From Marinospirillum alkalitolerans (GTDB lineage: Bacteria > Pseudomonadota > Gammaproteobacteria > Pseudomonadales > Halomonadaceae), in assembly GCF_045055655.1 (NCBI RefSeq), contig NZ_JBANFI010000005.1, positions 186,001 to 250,000 of the forward strand: a stretch of DNA of 64,000 bases, given 5' to 3'. A program made the translations under genes and the position numbers. Under the pieces are notes generated by a model. The model searched no databases. It was given only the letters and a program-made list of their open reading frames with translations, and had not been told where the DNA came from. How positions within the stretch are numbered: position 1 is the stretch's first letter; every line of letters starts with the position of its first letter. Positions 25,943 to 33,487 of this stretch are shown here, in pieces.

Positions 25943-25960
25943 TTCAAACAACAGTTTGAT
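25943..25960. promoter_or_regulatory. PsrA-like palindrome upstream of ugpB
   Basis: TTCAAAC-AACA-GTTTGAT has the same arms as the site at 15077, differing only in the centre and the last base. It lies 79 bases upstream of the ugpB start in the 296-bp gap to glpD. The rest of that gap holds a CGCCCT/AGGGCG inverted repeat near 26020-26038 and the tandem array. Confidence 0.4.
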
Positions 25961-26087
25961 GACTGTTTTGTTGAGCGAAGATGGCAAGTCATCCGTGACG
26001 CGCAGCTGACTCAGCCGAGCGCCCTTGATCCGAGGGCGTCAGCGAGCAGCAAGCTGGTGTGTGGGTATGATTTAGTGAAGCTGGCGG

Positions 26088-26165
26088 GCTAGGAAGCTAG
26101 GAAGCTAGGAAGCTAGGAAGCTAGGAAGCTAGGAAGCTAGGAAGCTAGGAAGCTAGGAAGCTAGG
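26088..26165. repeat. 8-bp tandem repeat array GCTAGGAA x ~9.75
   Basis: Seventy-eight bases consist of perfect uninterrupted copies of GCTAGGAA. The last partial unit holds the TAG stop codon of glpD (minus strand, 26161-26163). Each unit includes CTAG, a tetramer that is usually scarce in gammaproteobacteria. The array has no spacers, so it is not CRISPR. Its perfection suggests recent slippage expansion. Confidence 0.95.
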
Positions 26166-27654
26166 CAGGTGGCTTCTGGGTGAGGTAGGCTTCCAGTGCG
26201 AGGCGATCTTGTTCCTTGAGTCCTAAGCCTGCTTTTGAGCGCCGCCATAGGATGTCCTCGCTTGTCTGCGCCCACTCATGGCGGATTAAGTAATCCACCT
26301 CGCGGGCAAAGAGCGGCCCAAAGCTGGGGCCGAGATCAGCAAGACACTGCGCCCCATTGAGCCAGTGGTGAGCACGTAATCCATAGGCCTGTATTAAGCG
26401 CTTGACCGTCGCTGGTGGCAGAAAGGGATAAGCCTGCTGAAGCTCTGCCTGAGCCTGAGAGAGGCTCGAGATGGATTCAGCGCCTGGTAAGCGTGCCTGC
26501 TCTGTCCAGGCGGGCCCCATCTGGGGTAGAAAAGGCTGGAGCTTGGCTAAGGCCGCTTCTGCCAGTTTGCGATAGGTGGTGAGCTTGCCGCCAAAGATCG
26601 ACAGCAGTGGTGCTTGTCCAGCGGGCTGTTCGAGTTCCAAGTGATAGTCCCGCGTGACCTTGGCCGCAGCTTGTCCTGCCTGCTCGCCCTGCATCAGCGG
26701 ACGCACGCCGGAGAAGCTCCATAGGATAGCCTCAGGCTTCAGCTGAGTGGTGAAATACTGGTTAACGAGGGTGAGCAGATAATCCATTTCTTGGGCATCA
26801 ATCTGTACAGCGCGTGGATCACCTTGATAGTCAACATCGGTCGTCCCAATCAGTGAATAGGCCTCGCCATAGGGGATGACAAAGACAATACGTCCATCCT
26901 GATGTTGCAGAATATAGGCTGCATCGCTGGCATCAAGACGGGGGACGATGAGGTGGCTGCCCTTGACCAATCTGACATCCTGATTGCTCTGGCTGCCCTG
27001 TATTTGATCCAGCACCTGACGAATCCATGGGCCAGCGGCATTGACCAAGGTCTTGGTCAAGAGCGTCAGTGTTTTGCCGGAGGGACTCAGTGCCTCGACC
27101 TGCCATCCACCAGGCTGGCGTTCAGCGCGAAGCATTTTATGACGCGTGAGGATACTGGCCCTTTGCTCAGCGGCAAGCTGTGCATTGGCCACGACCAGAC
27201 GGCTATCATCAACACGGCAATCACTGTACTCAAAGCCCTGATGAAACTCAGGTTTCAGTGCTGAGTCAGCATCAAAGGTGATGGCGTGTGAAGCTGGGAG
27301 GCTGACACGGCGGCTGAGATGATCATAAAGAAAAAGTCCGGCGCGGATCATCCATGCGGGGCGGAGGCCTTGATGGTGCGGCAGACGAAAGCGCAGTGGA
27401 GTGACCAGATGGGGGGCTATGCGCAGCAGGACTTCGCGTTCGGCCAGTGCTTCGCGGACCAGGCGAAACTCATAATGCTCCAGATAGCGCAATCCACCAT
27501 GAATCAGCTTTGAGCTCCAGGCTGAGGTGCCGCTGGCCAAGTCCTCAGCCTCCAGCAGTGCGACGCTGAGTCCGCGACCTGCCGCATCTGCTGCGATGCC
27601 CGCGCCATTGATGCCGCCACCGATCACCAGCACATCATAGTGCCTTGACTCCAT
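26161..27654 (-). CDS. glpD: aerobic glycerol-3-phosphate dehydrogenase
   Basis: The 497-residue FAD flavoprotein has a dinucleotide-binding start (YDVLVIGGGINGAGIAADAA, residues 6-25). The GlpD signatures SSKLIHGGLRYLEHYEFRLV, IGTTDVDYQGDP and SIFGGKLTTYRKLAE also appear. It oxidises G3P to dihydroxyacetone phosphate at the inner membrane and reduces quinone. With the ugp importer on one side and a GlpR-type repressor on the other, it makes a compact G3P utilisation unit. The stop lies in the tandem repeat array, so repeat-number changes would alter only the 3' untranslated region. A GlpR-like site lies 23 bp upstream. Confidence 0.95.
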   Translation of the reverse strand: MESRHYDVLVIGGGINGAGIAADAAGRGLSVALLEAEDLASGTSAWSSKLIHGGLRYLEHYEFRLVREALAEREVLLRIAPHLVTPLRFRLPHHQGLRPAWMIRAGLFLYDHLSRRVSLPASHAITFDADSALKPEFHQGFEYSDCRVDDSRLVVANAQLAAEQRASILTRHKMLRAERQPGGWQVEALSPSGKTLTLLTKTLVNAAGPWIRQVLDQIQGSQSNQDVRLVKGSHLIVPRLDASDAAYILQHQDGRIVFVIPYGEAYSLIGTTDVDYQGDPRAVQIDAQEMDYLLTLVNQYFTTQLKPEAILWSFSGVRPLMQGEQAGQAAAKVTRDYHLELEQPAGQAPLLSIFGGKLTTYRKLAEAALAKLQPFLPQMGPAWTEQARLPGAESISSLSQAQAELQQAYPFLPPATVKRLIQAYGLRAHHWLNGAQCLADLGPSFGPLFAREVDYLIRHEWAQTSEDILWRRSKAGLGLKEQDRLALEAYLTQKPPA

Positions 27655-27676
27655 GCTGCCCTCCTTTTGTCATCAA

Positions 27677-27696
27677 AATGAAAAGAAACGAAAATA
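27677..27696 (-). promoter_or_regulatory. GlpR-like operator upstream of glpD
   Basis: On the minus strand, TATTTTCGTTTCTTTTCATT matches the E. coli GlpR consensus WATKYTCGWWAWCGMWMATW at 15 of 20 places, with a perfect first half. It ends 23 bases upstream of the glpD start. A second half-site look-alike, GTTCGATAA, is at 27763-27771. Confidence 0.4.
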
Positions 27697-27777
27697 AATT
27701 CAACTTTCTGGCTTCGATCTGGACAATATAAGGCTGATTAAGTATTGGAGACAAGTCTTTGCGTTCGATAATGTTCT

Positions 27778-28539
27778 TTATTCGGCGATATGGAGCCGAA
27801 TATTTTCTCTCTGGAGCAGATCCTTGATCGCAGCTGGCGGTGTGCGATCAGTAAACAGCGCTGTGCACTGCTGGAGATGCCCCAGGCGGACCATGGCGCG
27901 ACGACCAAATTTGCTGTGATCGGCGGCCAGAAAAACAGCGCGTGAATTGCTCATGATCGCTTGAGCAATACGCACTTCCTGATAATCAAAATCGAGCAGG
28001 CTACCATCTTCATCTATCCCGCTGATGCCGATAATGCCGTAATCGAGTTTGAACTGATGGATGAAATCGCGGGTGGCCTCACCCACGATGCCGCCATCAC
28101 GATGCCGAACCTCGCCACCGGCAATAATCACGCTGAAATCGGCTTTGGCACTCAAAATGGAGGCCACGATCAGATTATTGGTGACGATCTTGAGTTCGCG
28201 GTGGCCGAGTAGCGCCTGAGCCACCAGCTCGTTAGTGGTCCCCAGATTAATAAATAACGAAGCTTGATCCGGAATCTGGCGCGCAATACAGGCCGCAATA
28301 CGTTGTTTTTCTGCTGTGGCGTTGCGTTGACGCAGCTGATAGGCCGCATTCTGCGTGCTGGAAATGGGGCCAGCACCGCCATGATGACGCTCGAGCTCCC
28401 CTCTGTCTGCCATCTGATTCAGATCACGGCGGATGGTTTGCGGTGTGACGTGAAGGGTCGCCACCAGCTCATCAATACTCTGGTAGCCCTTGAGCTGAAT
28501 CTGTTCGAGGATTCTGGCTTGACGCTGTGCTTGGCTCAT
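27778..28539 (-). CDS. glpR: DeoR-family repressor, GlpR-like
   Basis: The 253-residue DeoR-type regulator has an N-terminal winged helix (ARILEQIQLKGYQSIDELVA, then TPQTIRRDLNQMADRGELER) with the DeoR TIRRDL motif. The C-terminal sugar-phosphate sensing domain contains NLGTTNELVAQALLGH, IIAGGEVRHRDGGIVGE, GISGIDEDGSLLDFDYQE and DHSKFGRRAMVRLG. It resembles E. coli GlpR, which is released from DNA by G3P. The gene ends 123 bp before the glpD start, and a candidate operator lies in that gap. The name rests on similarity and context. Confidence 0.9.
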   Translation of the reverse strand: MSQAQRQARILEQIQLKGYQSIDELVATLHVTPQTIRRDLNQMADRGELERHHGGAGPISSTQNAAYQLRQRNATAEKQRIAACIARQIPDQASLFINLGTTNELVAQALLGHRELKIVTNNLIVASILSAKADFSVIIAGGEVRHRDGGIVGEATRDFIHQFKLDYGIIGISGIDEDGSLLDFDYQEVRIAQAIMSNSRAVFLAADHSKFGRRAMVRLGHLQQCTALFTDRTPPAAIKDLLQRENIRLHIAE

Positions 28540-28624
28540 GCTCGTCTGGGTCTCTGATCAATTCAACAAAGCTTATAAGGCTTCTTATCGCACAGATCAA
28601 GAAGCGGCGGGCGGCAAAAAAACA

Positions 28625-28645
28625 AACCCGCCACGGGGGCGGGTT
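28625..28645 (-). terminator. rho-independent terminator after purH
   Basis: An 8-bp stem (aacccgcc / ggcgggtt) with loop acggg is followed on the minus strand by TTGTTTTTTT. It is 18 bases past the purH stop, so the accB-to-purH transcript probably ends here, without purD. Confidence 0.85.
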
Positions 28646-28663
28646 GTGCTGGGCAGGTTTGGC

Positions 28664-30244
28664 CTAGTGTCTAAAATGGCGCATGCCAGTGAAGACCATC
28701 GCAATACCGGCTTCATTCGCAGCTTGGATGACTTCCTCATCCCGCATGGAACCACCTGGCTGGATTACCGCAGTGATGCCGGCTGCTGCTGCCGCATCTA
28801 TCCCATCACGGAAGGGGAAGAAGGCATCAGAGGCCATCACCGAACCCGCGACCTCTAAGCCTTCATCAGCGGCCTTGATGCCCGCAATTTTGGCTGAGTA
28901 GACGCGGCTCATCTGCCCTGCGCCGACACCGATGGTCATGCCCTGTTTGGCATAAACAATCGCGTTGGATTTCACATACTTGGCAACCTTCCAGGCAAAA
29001 GCCAGATCTTTCAGCTCTTGTTCGGTTGGGGCGCGCTCAGTGACCACCTTAAGATCATCTTCAGCGACCACACCCAGGTCTTTATCCTGCACCAGCAGGC
29101 CGCCAGTAACGCGTTTGAAATCCAGCGCGACCTGATCTTCACCTGGCCAGAAGGCGCTGGCATCCAATACGCGCAGGTTAGGCTTGGTAGCAAGGATTTC
29201 CTGTGCGGCTTTTTCAATACCAGGGGCAATAATCACCTCAGCAAACTGGCGTTCAACAATAGTGCGCGCAGTTAAGGCATCAAGTGTGCGGTTAAAGGCC
29301 AGAATGCCGCCAAAGGCGCTGGTGGGGTCTGTTTTAAAGGCGCGATCATAAGCGCTGCATAGATCCTGATCCACCGCCACACCACAGGGATTGGCATGTT
29401 TGACTATCACACAGGCGGGTTCTTGGAAGGCTTTGACGCACTCAAAGGCGGCATCAGTATCGGCAATATTGTTGTAGGACAAGGCCTTGCCCTGCAAAGA
29501 CACGGCACTGGATACGCTCGATTCGCTTTGTTGCGCTTCTACATAAAAAGCGGCTTTTTGATGAGGGTTTTCGCCGTAGCGCATTTCTTGGCGCTTCACA
29601 AACTGGCTATTAAAGGTGCGTGGGAAGTCCTCATTACCCCCTTCTACACGGCGACCCAAGTAGTTGGCGATGGCGCCATCATAGGCTGCGGTGTGCTCAA
29701 AAGCCTTCACGGCAAGATCAAAGCGAGTTGCGCCGCTGATCTGGCCTTGATGGGCATCCATTTCAGCAAGGATGGTCTCATAGTCAGTGCTGTTCACCAC
29801 AATCGTGGTGTGCGCATGGTTCTTGGCGCAAGAACGCACCATGGTTGGGCCGCCGATATCGATATTTTCAATTGCCAGTTCGAGGGTGCAATCATCCCGG
29901 TCAATGGTTTGCTGGAAGGGATAGAGGTTGACGACGACCAGATCAATCGGATCAATGCCATGCTCGGCCATCACTGCATCATCCTGTCCGCGTCGACCCA
30001 GGATGCCCCCGTGAATTTTAGGGTGCAGGGTTTTTACGCGGCCATCCATCATTTCCGGAAAACCTGTGTGTTCAGAAACCTCAGTGACCGGAATCTGCTC
30101 TGCTTGCAGTAGCTTGAAAGTCCCGCCAGTAGAGAGCAGGTGGACGCCACGCTCAGCCAAGGCGCGGGCGAATTCGACGATTCCTGTTTTATCCGAAACG
30201 CTGATCAGCGCACGACGCAGGGGGGCAAGTTGAGAGGTAGGCAT
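28664..30244 (-). CDS. purH: bifunctional AICAR transformylase/IMP cyclohydrolase
   Basis: The 526-residue enzyme performs the last two steps of IMP synthesis. The N-terminal MGS-like cyclohydrolase domain (ALISVSDKTGIVEFARAL to about residue 150) is followed by the AICAR transformylase domain with KHANPCG near residue 280. The C-terminal end is SMRDEEVIQAANEAGIAMVF. It lies 23 bases after fis in the dusB-fis-purH order seen in pseudomonads. Here purD does not follow; a strong terminator does. Confidence 0.97.
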   Translation of the reverse strand: MPTSQLAPLRRALISVSDKTGIVEFARALAERGVHLLSTGGTFKLLQAEQIPVTEVSEHTGFPEMMDGRVKTLHPKIHGGILGRRGQDDAVMAEHGIDPIDLVVVNLYPFQQTIDRDDCTLELAIENIDIGGPTMVRSCAKNHAHTTIVVNSTDYETILAEMDAHQGQISGATRFDLAVKAFEHTAAYDGAIANYLGRRVEGGNEDFPRTFNSQFVKRQEMRYGENPHQKAAFYVEAQQSESSVSSAVSLQGKALSYNNIADTDAAFECVKAFQEPACVIVKHANPCGVAVDQDLCSAYDRAFKTDPTSAFGGILAFNRTLDALTARTIVERQFAEVIIAPGIEKAAQEILATKPNLRVLDASAFWPGEDQVALDFKRVTGGLLVQDKDLGVVAEDDLKVVTERAPTEQELKDLAFAWKVAKYVKSNAIVYAKQGMTIGVGAGQMSRVYSAKIAGIKAADEGLEVAGSVMASDAFFPFRDGIDAAAAAGITAVIQPGGSMRDEEVIQAANEAGIAMVFTGMRHFRH

Positions 30245-30267
30245 AGACCTAAAGCTCCTTCGGCAGC

Positions 30268-30537
30268 TTAGAGAAGATTATATTGCTTGAGTTTTTTGCG
30301 CAGGGTGCCGCGATTGAGTCCAAGCAGATTGGAGGCCTTGGTTTGGTTGTGCTCGGTATAGCGCATCACGGCTTCTAAGAGGGGGGCTTCAACCTCTTCA
30401 AGCACCATGTCATACAGATTGTTCACCGGCTGCCCTTCCAGCTGGACAAAATACTGGTCAAGGGCGGCCATCACGCTTTCACGTAACGGACGGGGTTGTT
30501 CTGTCGGGCTTGAATGGATATTGCTGGTTTCAGTCAC
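30268..30537 (-). CDS. fis: DNA-binding protein Fis
   Basis: The 89-residue nucleoid protein and global regulator has a C-terminal helix-turn-helix, VMRYTEHNQTKASNLLGLNR then GTLRKKLKQYNLL, which matches enterobacterial Fis closely. The N-terminal region is variable. It overlaps the dusB stop by 8 bases, the conserved dusB-fis coupling. It is expected to be made mainly in fast growth, to bend DNA and to activate rRNA promoters (family knowledge). Confidence 0.96.
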   Translation of the reverse strand: MTETSNIHSSPTEQPRPLRESVMAALDQYFVQLEGQPVNNLYDMVLEEVEAPLLEAVMRYTEHNQTKASNLLGLNRGTLRKKLKQYNLL

Positions 30538-31534
30538 AGTGTTTCATTCTTTGTAGTAGGTTCATCTGTTCAGCAACCCAAAGGCGTTGTGCTTCGGGGC
30601 TGTCAAGCAGGTTAAAGGCATGGCGACGTTCAGCTTGTCCCTGCTCCTTCAGGTACCAGCCAAGATGTTTGCGGGCAATGCGTACGCCCATTATATCACC
30701 ATAGGTGGCATACAAGCCTTGTAAATGCGTGCAAATCATCTGCTCTTGCTCGGCCAGGCTGGGGTCTTGCTGTTCTTCGCCTTGGGCAAGATAGTGATGT
30801 ATCTGATTGAAAATCCACGGCCGTCCCTGCGCAGCGCGTCCCAGCATCAAGCCTTGTGCTTGGGTCAGTTGGAGCACTTCCTGCGCTTTACGCGCTGAAG
30901 TGATATCCCCATTGGCGATGACGGGAATCCCCACCGCCTGCACGACTTCCGCCAGCGTGGCGTATTCTGCCTCACCCTGAAACTTGTCTTCTCGTGTGCG
31001 CCCATGCACGGTGAGCGCTTGAATCCCTTCTTGCTCAGCAATCTTAGCGATGGCAACCGCATTGCGTTCGCTGGCTGACCAACCCGTACGCATTTTTAAG
31101 GTGACAGGCACATCGACCGCGCGCACCACCTGATGCAGTATCTGCTCAACCAGCTTAGGATCGCGCATCAGCGCTGACCCCGCTGCTTTTTTGCAGACTT
31201 TTTTGGCTGGGCAGCCCATATTGATATCGATGATTTGCGCGCCTAGCGCAACATTGGCTTGGGCGGCTTCGGCCAGCATCTGTGGATCAGCCCCCGCAAT
31301 CTGAATCATCCGTGGCTCTGGCTCATCGAGATGAGGCAGGCGCAAGCGGGATTTACGGGTATGCCAGAGCGTTTGATCTGCCGTGACCATTTCAGCGACC
31401 GTCAGACCAGCACCTTGTTGGCGACACAGGGCGCGAAAAGGCGCATCTGTCACCCCCGCCATAGGGGCGAGTACCAGGCCATTCTCTATAGGATAAGGGC
31501 CGATTGAAAAGCCAATCTGAGTCTTGCCGTTCAT
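30530..31534 (-). CDS. dusB: tRNA-dihydrouridine synthase B
   Basis: The 334-residue FMN enzyme reduces specific uridines in the tRNA D-loop. The family start IGPYPIENGLVLAPMAGVTD, the catalytic-Cys motif MGCPAKKVCKKAAGSALM, LKMRTGW, HGRTR and IANGDITS are all present. I use the ATG at 31534. A second in-frame ATG at 31567 has an aagggg 4 bases upstream and would add 11 residues, so the start is not settled. fis follows with an 8-base overlap. Confidence 0.95.
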   Translation of the reverse strand: MNGKTQIGFSIGPYPIENGLVLAPMAGVTDAPFRALCRQQGAGLTVAEMVTADQTLWHTRKSRLRLPHLDEPEPRMIQIAGADPQMLAEAAQANVALGAQIIDINMGCPAKKVCKKAAGSALMRDPKLVEQILHQVVRAVDVPVTLKMRTGWSASERNAVAIAKIAEQEGIQALTVHGRTREDKFQGEAEYATLAEVVQAVGIPVIANGDITSARKAQEVLQLTQAQGLMLGRAAQGRPWIFNQIHHYLAQGEEQQDPSLAEQEQMICTHLQGLYATYGDIMGVRIARKHLGWYLKEQGQAERRHAFNLLDSPEAQRLWVAEQMNLLQRMKHCD

Positions 31535-31612
31535 TGTGTCAGGGTTGCCAGTGCAAAGGGCGTGCATTTTACCCCTTTCGGCGACAGGGTAAAAGGCATC
31601 TGACTAAAAACT

Positions 31613-32464
31613 CTATTCAGCCGTCACACGCACTGAATGCACCAGTGTGCGCGGCCGCTGAACCTGAAGTTGAATCATGACGGCGGTTCCGGGTTCAAGC
31701 TGTTGTTGATTCAGTCGCAGATCATCAGGGCTAAAGCGCTGACTGCTGAGACTCTGCTGGCTCAGGTTGAGTAAATCGACCTGGAGCGCAGGTAGGGGGA
31801 GTGTGCGTCCGCCCGGGTTGCTCAACTCAAATTCCACTTGCAGCCAGCCTGCTTCTTGACTGGGTGCAAAGCGTACCTCGCGCAGCAGATAAGGATTAGC
31901 GGGAGTGAAGGACAGTTGGCTCAGTCCAACCAGCAGCACCAGGGCCAAAAGTGCCCCTACTCCCCAGCGCCAAGGATGTGGACGCATCTGAGACTGCCAC
32001 CAGTGACGTGCGCTGGCCATCCAAGGCGCGGGCTGGGCGCTTGGAGGGCGGGCTTCCGTGCTCAGTGGCTCAGTATCGCTGGCCTCTGTTTGACTTGTCT
32101 CAGCAGCTTCTGGCTCGTTAGCGAAAAGCTCGGTGCTGAATGCCTGAGCGCCCTTGTGCTCGACTTGAGTGTGAGAGGCAGTCAGAGCGCCTGCGGAGCT
32201 GGGTCCAGCTGGTTCGGCCCAATGTTCACTGTGGACTGAGGTTGTCGATAAGTTGATATCGGCTGTCGATGAAGCTGTCGCCGAATGCAGCTCTTGCTCG
32301 ACGGGGGCATCGACGAGCAGAAGATGATGGTAGGCATTAAAAATCTTTAAGCACTCACCGCAGCGCACTGCACCAAAAGCCTGCTCTAAAATGGCTTCGG
32401 TCGCCGAGAAGGTACTGCCGCAATGGGGGCAGCGAGCCAGCTTGGTGTGCGCATTCATCTCCAT
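31613..32464 (-). CDS. zinc-ribbon membrane protein (DUF3426)
   Basis: The 283-residue protein has an N-terminal MJ0042-type zinc finger (Cys12, Cys15, Cys35, Cys38) and a long acidic Ser/Thr/Ala-rich linker. One membrane helix (about residues 167-188, WGVGALLALVLLVGLSQLSF) and a DUF3426 domain of about 90 residues follow. The likely layout is a cytoplasmic zinc ribbon with a periplasmic domain. The function is unknown. The gene sits between prmA and dusB, as in Pseudomonas. The prmA stop is 17 bases upstream, so it belongs to the acc-prmA transcript. Confidence 0.88.
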   Translation of the reverse strand: MEMNAHTKLARCPHCGSTFSATEAILEQAFGAVRCGECLKIFNAYHHLLLVDAPVEQELHSATASSTADINLSTTSVHSEHWAEPAGPSSAGALTASHTQVEHKGAQAFSTELFANEPEAAETSQTEASDTEPLSTEARPPSAQPAPWMASARHWWQSQMRPHPWRWGVGALLALVLLVGLSQLSFTPANPYLLREVRFAPSQEAGWLQVEFELSNPGGRTLPLPALQVDLLNLSQQSLSSQRFSPDDLRLNQQQLEPGTAVMIQLQVQRPRTLVHSVRVTAE

Positions 32465-32481
32465 ATCTCGTCTCTGTTGGG

Positions 32482-33390
32482 TTAAGAGTCTTGTTCAGCG
32501 CGTCGTGTTCCTGTGATGCGGATCCAGCCATCGCGCTCCTGAATTGGGTCAAGATCAAACCAAGGCTGGTAGGCTTGGCTGACTGCTTCAGCTTGATGCG
32601 CCAGAATACCAGAAAGCGCCATCAGTCCGCCGTTTTTGACCTGCTTGGCCAGCAAGGGAGCAAGATCAATCAGTGGCCCAGCAAGAATATTGGCGACCAG
32701 CACATCACAGGTGACTTGTGGTGCTTGTTCCGGAAAGTAAACCGGAAAGCGCGTCAGATCGATTTGATTTCGCTCAGCGTTACTGTGGCTGGCTTGCAGG
32801 GCCTGTGGATCGATATCGATGCCCCACGCCTGATCTGCACCGAGCAGTAAACCTGCGATACCAAGAATGCCAGAGCCGCAACCAAAATCAAGCAGACTTT
32901 TGTTGCGTAAATCCAGACCGTCCAGCCATTGGAGGCAGAGCGCGGTTGTTGGGTGCGTCCCTGTGCCAAAAGCCAGACCTGGATCAAGAATCAGGTTGAC
33001 CGCCTCTGGCTGAGGCGCGGTTCTCCAGCTAGGCACCACCCACAGGCGCGAGCCCATTTGCAGAGGATGGAAGGAATCCATCCACTCGCGAATCCAGTCC
33101 TTGTCTTCCAAAATCTCGACATGCAGTTGTGGCTGAGGTTGATCGGCAAAGCGCTCAGCCCAGTCGGCGGCCAGAGCCTGTTGCAAGCGGTCTATATCCA
33201 TCGTGCCATCATAGAGTCCAGTCAGCTGGGTGAGCTGCCAGAGGGGCGTGGTGCCACGGATGGGTTCAAAAACCGGATTGTCTTCGGCATCAGTGAGGGT
33301 GATGGCGCAGGCCCCCGCTTCGAGCAGCCAGGTTTCCAGCGCTTCTGCTTGCTCAGGGTGGATCAGGGTTTTGATTTGTAGCCAGGACAT
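32482..33390 (-). CDS. prmA: ribosomal protein L11 methyltransferase
   Basis: The 302-residue SAM-dependent enzyme trimethylates L11. The start MSWLQIKTLIHPEQAEALE is the standard PrmA N-terminus, so 33390 is used rather than the longer frame to 33609. The core motifs are DPGLAFGTGTHPTTALCLQW, LLDFGCGSGILGIAGLLLGA and VANILAGPLIDLAP. A terminator after accC sits inside the 97-bp accC-prmA gap, so prmA may rely on readthrough or its own promoter. Confidence 0.96.
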   Translation of the reverse strand: MSWLQIKTLIHPEQAEALETWLLEAGACAITLTDAEDNPVFEPIRGTTPLWQLTQLTGLYDGTMDIDRLQQALAADWAERFADQPQPQLHVEILEDKDWIREWMDSFHPLQMGSRLWVVPSWRTAPQPEAVNLILDPGLAFGTGTHPTTALCLQWLDGLDLRNKSLLDFGCGSGILGIAGLLLGADQAWGIDIDPQALQASHSNAERNQIDLTRFPVYFPEQAPQVTCDVLVANILAGPLIDLAPLLAKQVKNGGLMALSGILAHQAEAVSQAYQPWFDLDPIQERDGWIRITGTRRAEQDS

Positions 33391-33432
33391 GGAAGAGGTT
33401 CCTTTCAGCAACAGAGGGGCATTAAAGAAAAA

Positions 33433-33463
33433 CTGCCTGCTGGCATGATGACCAGACAGGCAG
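33433..33463 (-). terminator. terminator after accC
   Basis: An 11-bp stem (ctgcctgctgg with ccagacaggcag, one bulged A) encloses an 8-base loop and is followed on the minus strand by TTTTTCTTT. It lies 24 bases past the accC stop and 42 bases before the prmA start. Confidence 0.8.
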
Positions 33464-33487
33464 CGGATGGAAAAAGACAAGCTTAGC

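Noticed and set aside
26088..26165. CRISPR array
   Set aside because: The 8-bp units are contiguous with no spacers and no cas genes are present; it is a microsatellite.
28538..28858. 106-codon frame across the glpR-purH gap
   Set aside because: It overlaps the glpR start, the terminator and the purH 3' end, so it is not a plausible gene.
29396..30112. 238-codon frame opposite purH
   Set aside because: It is a shadow of purH codon pattern.
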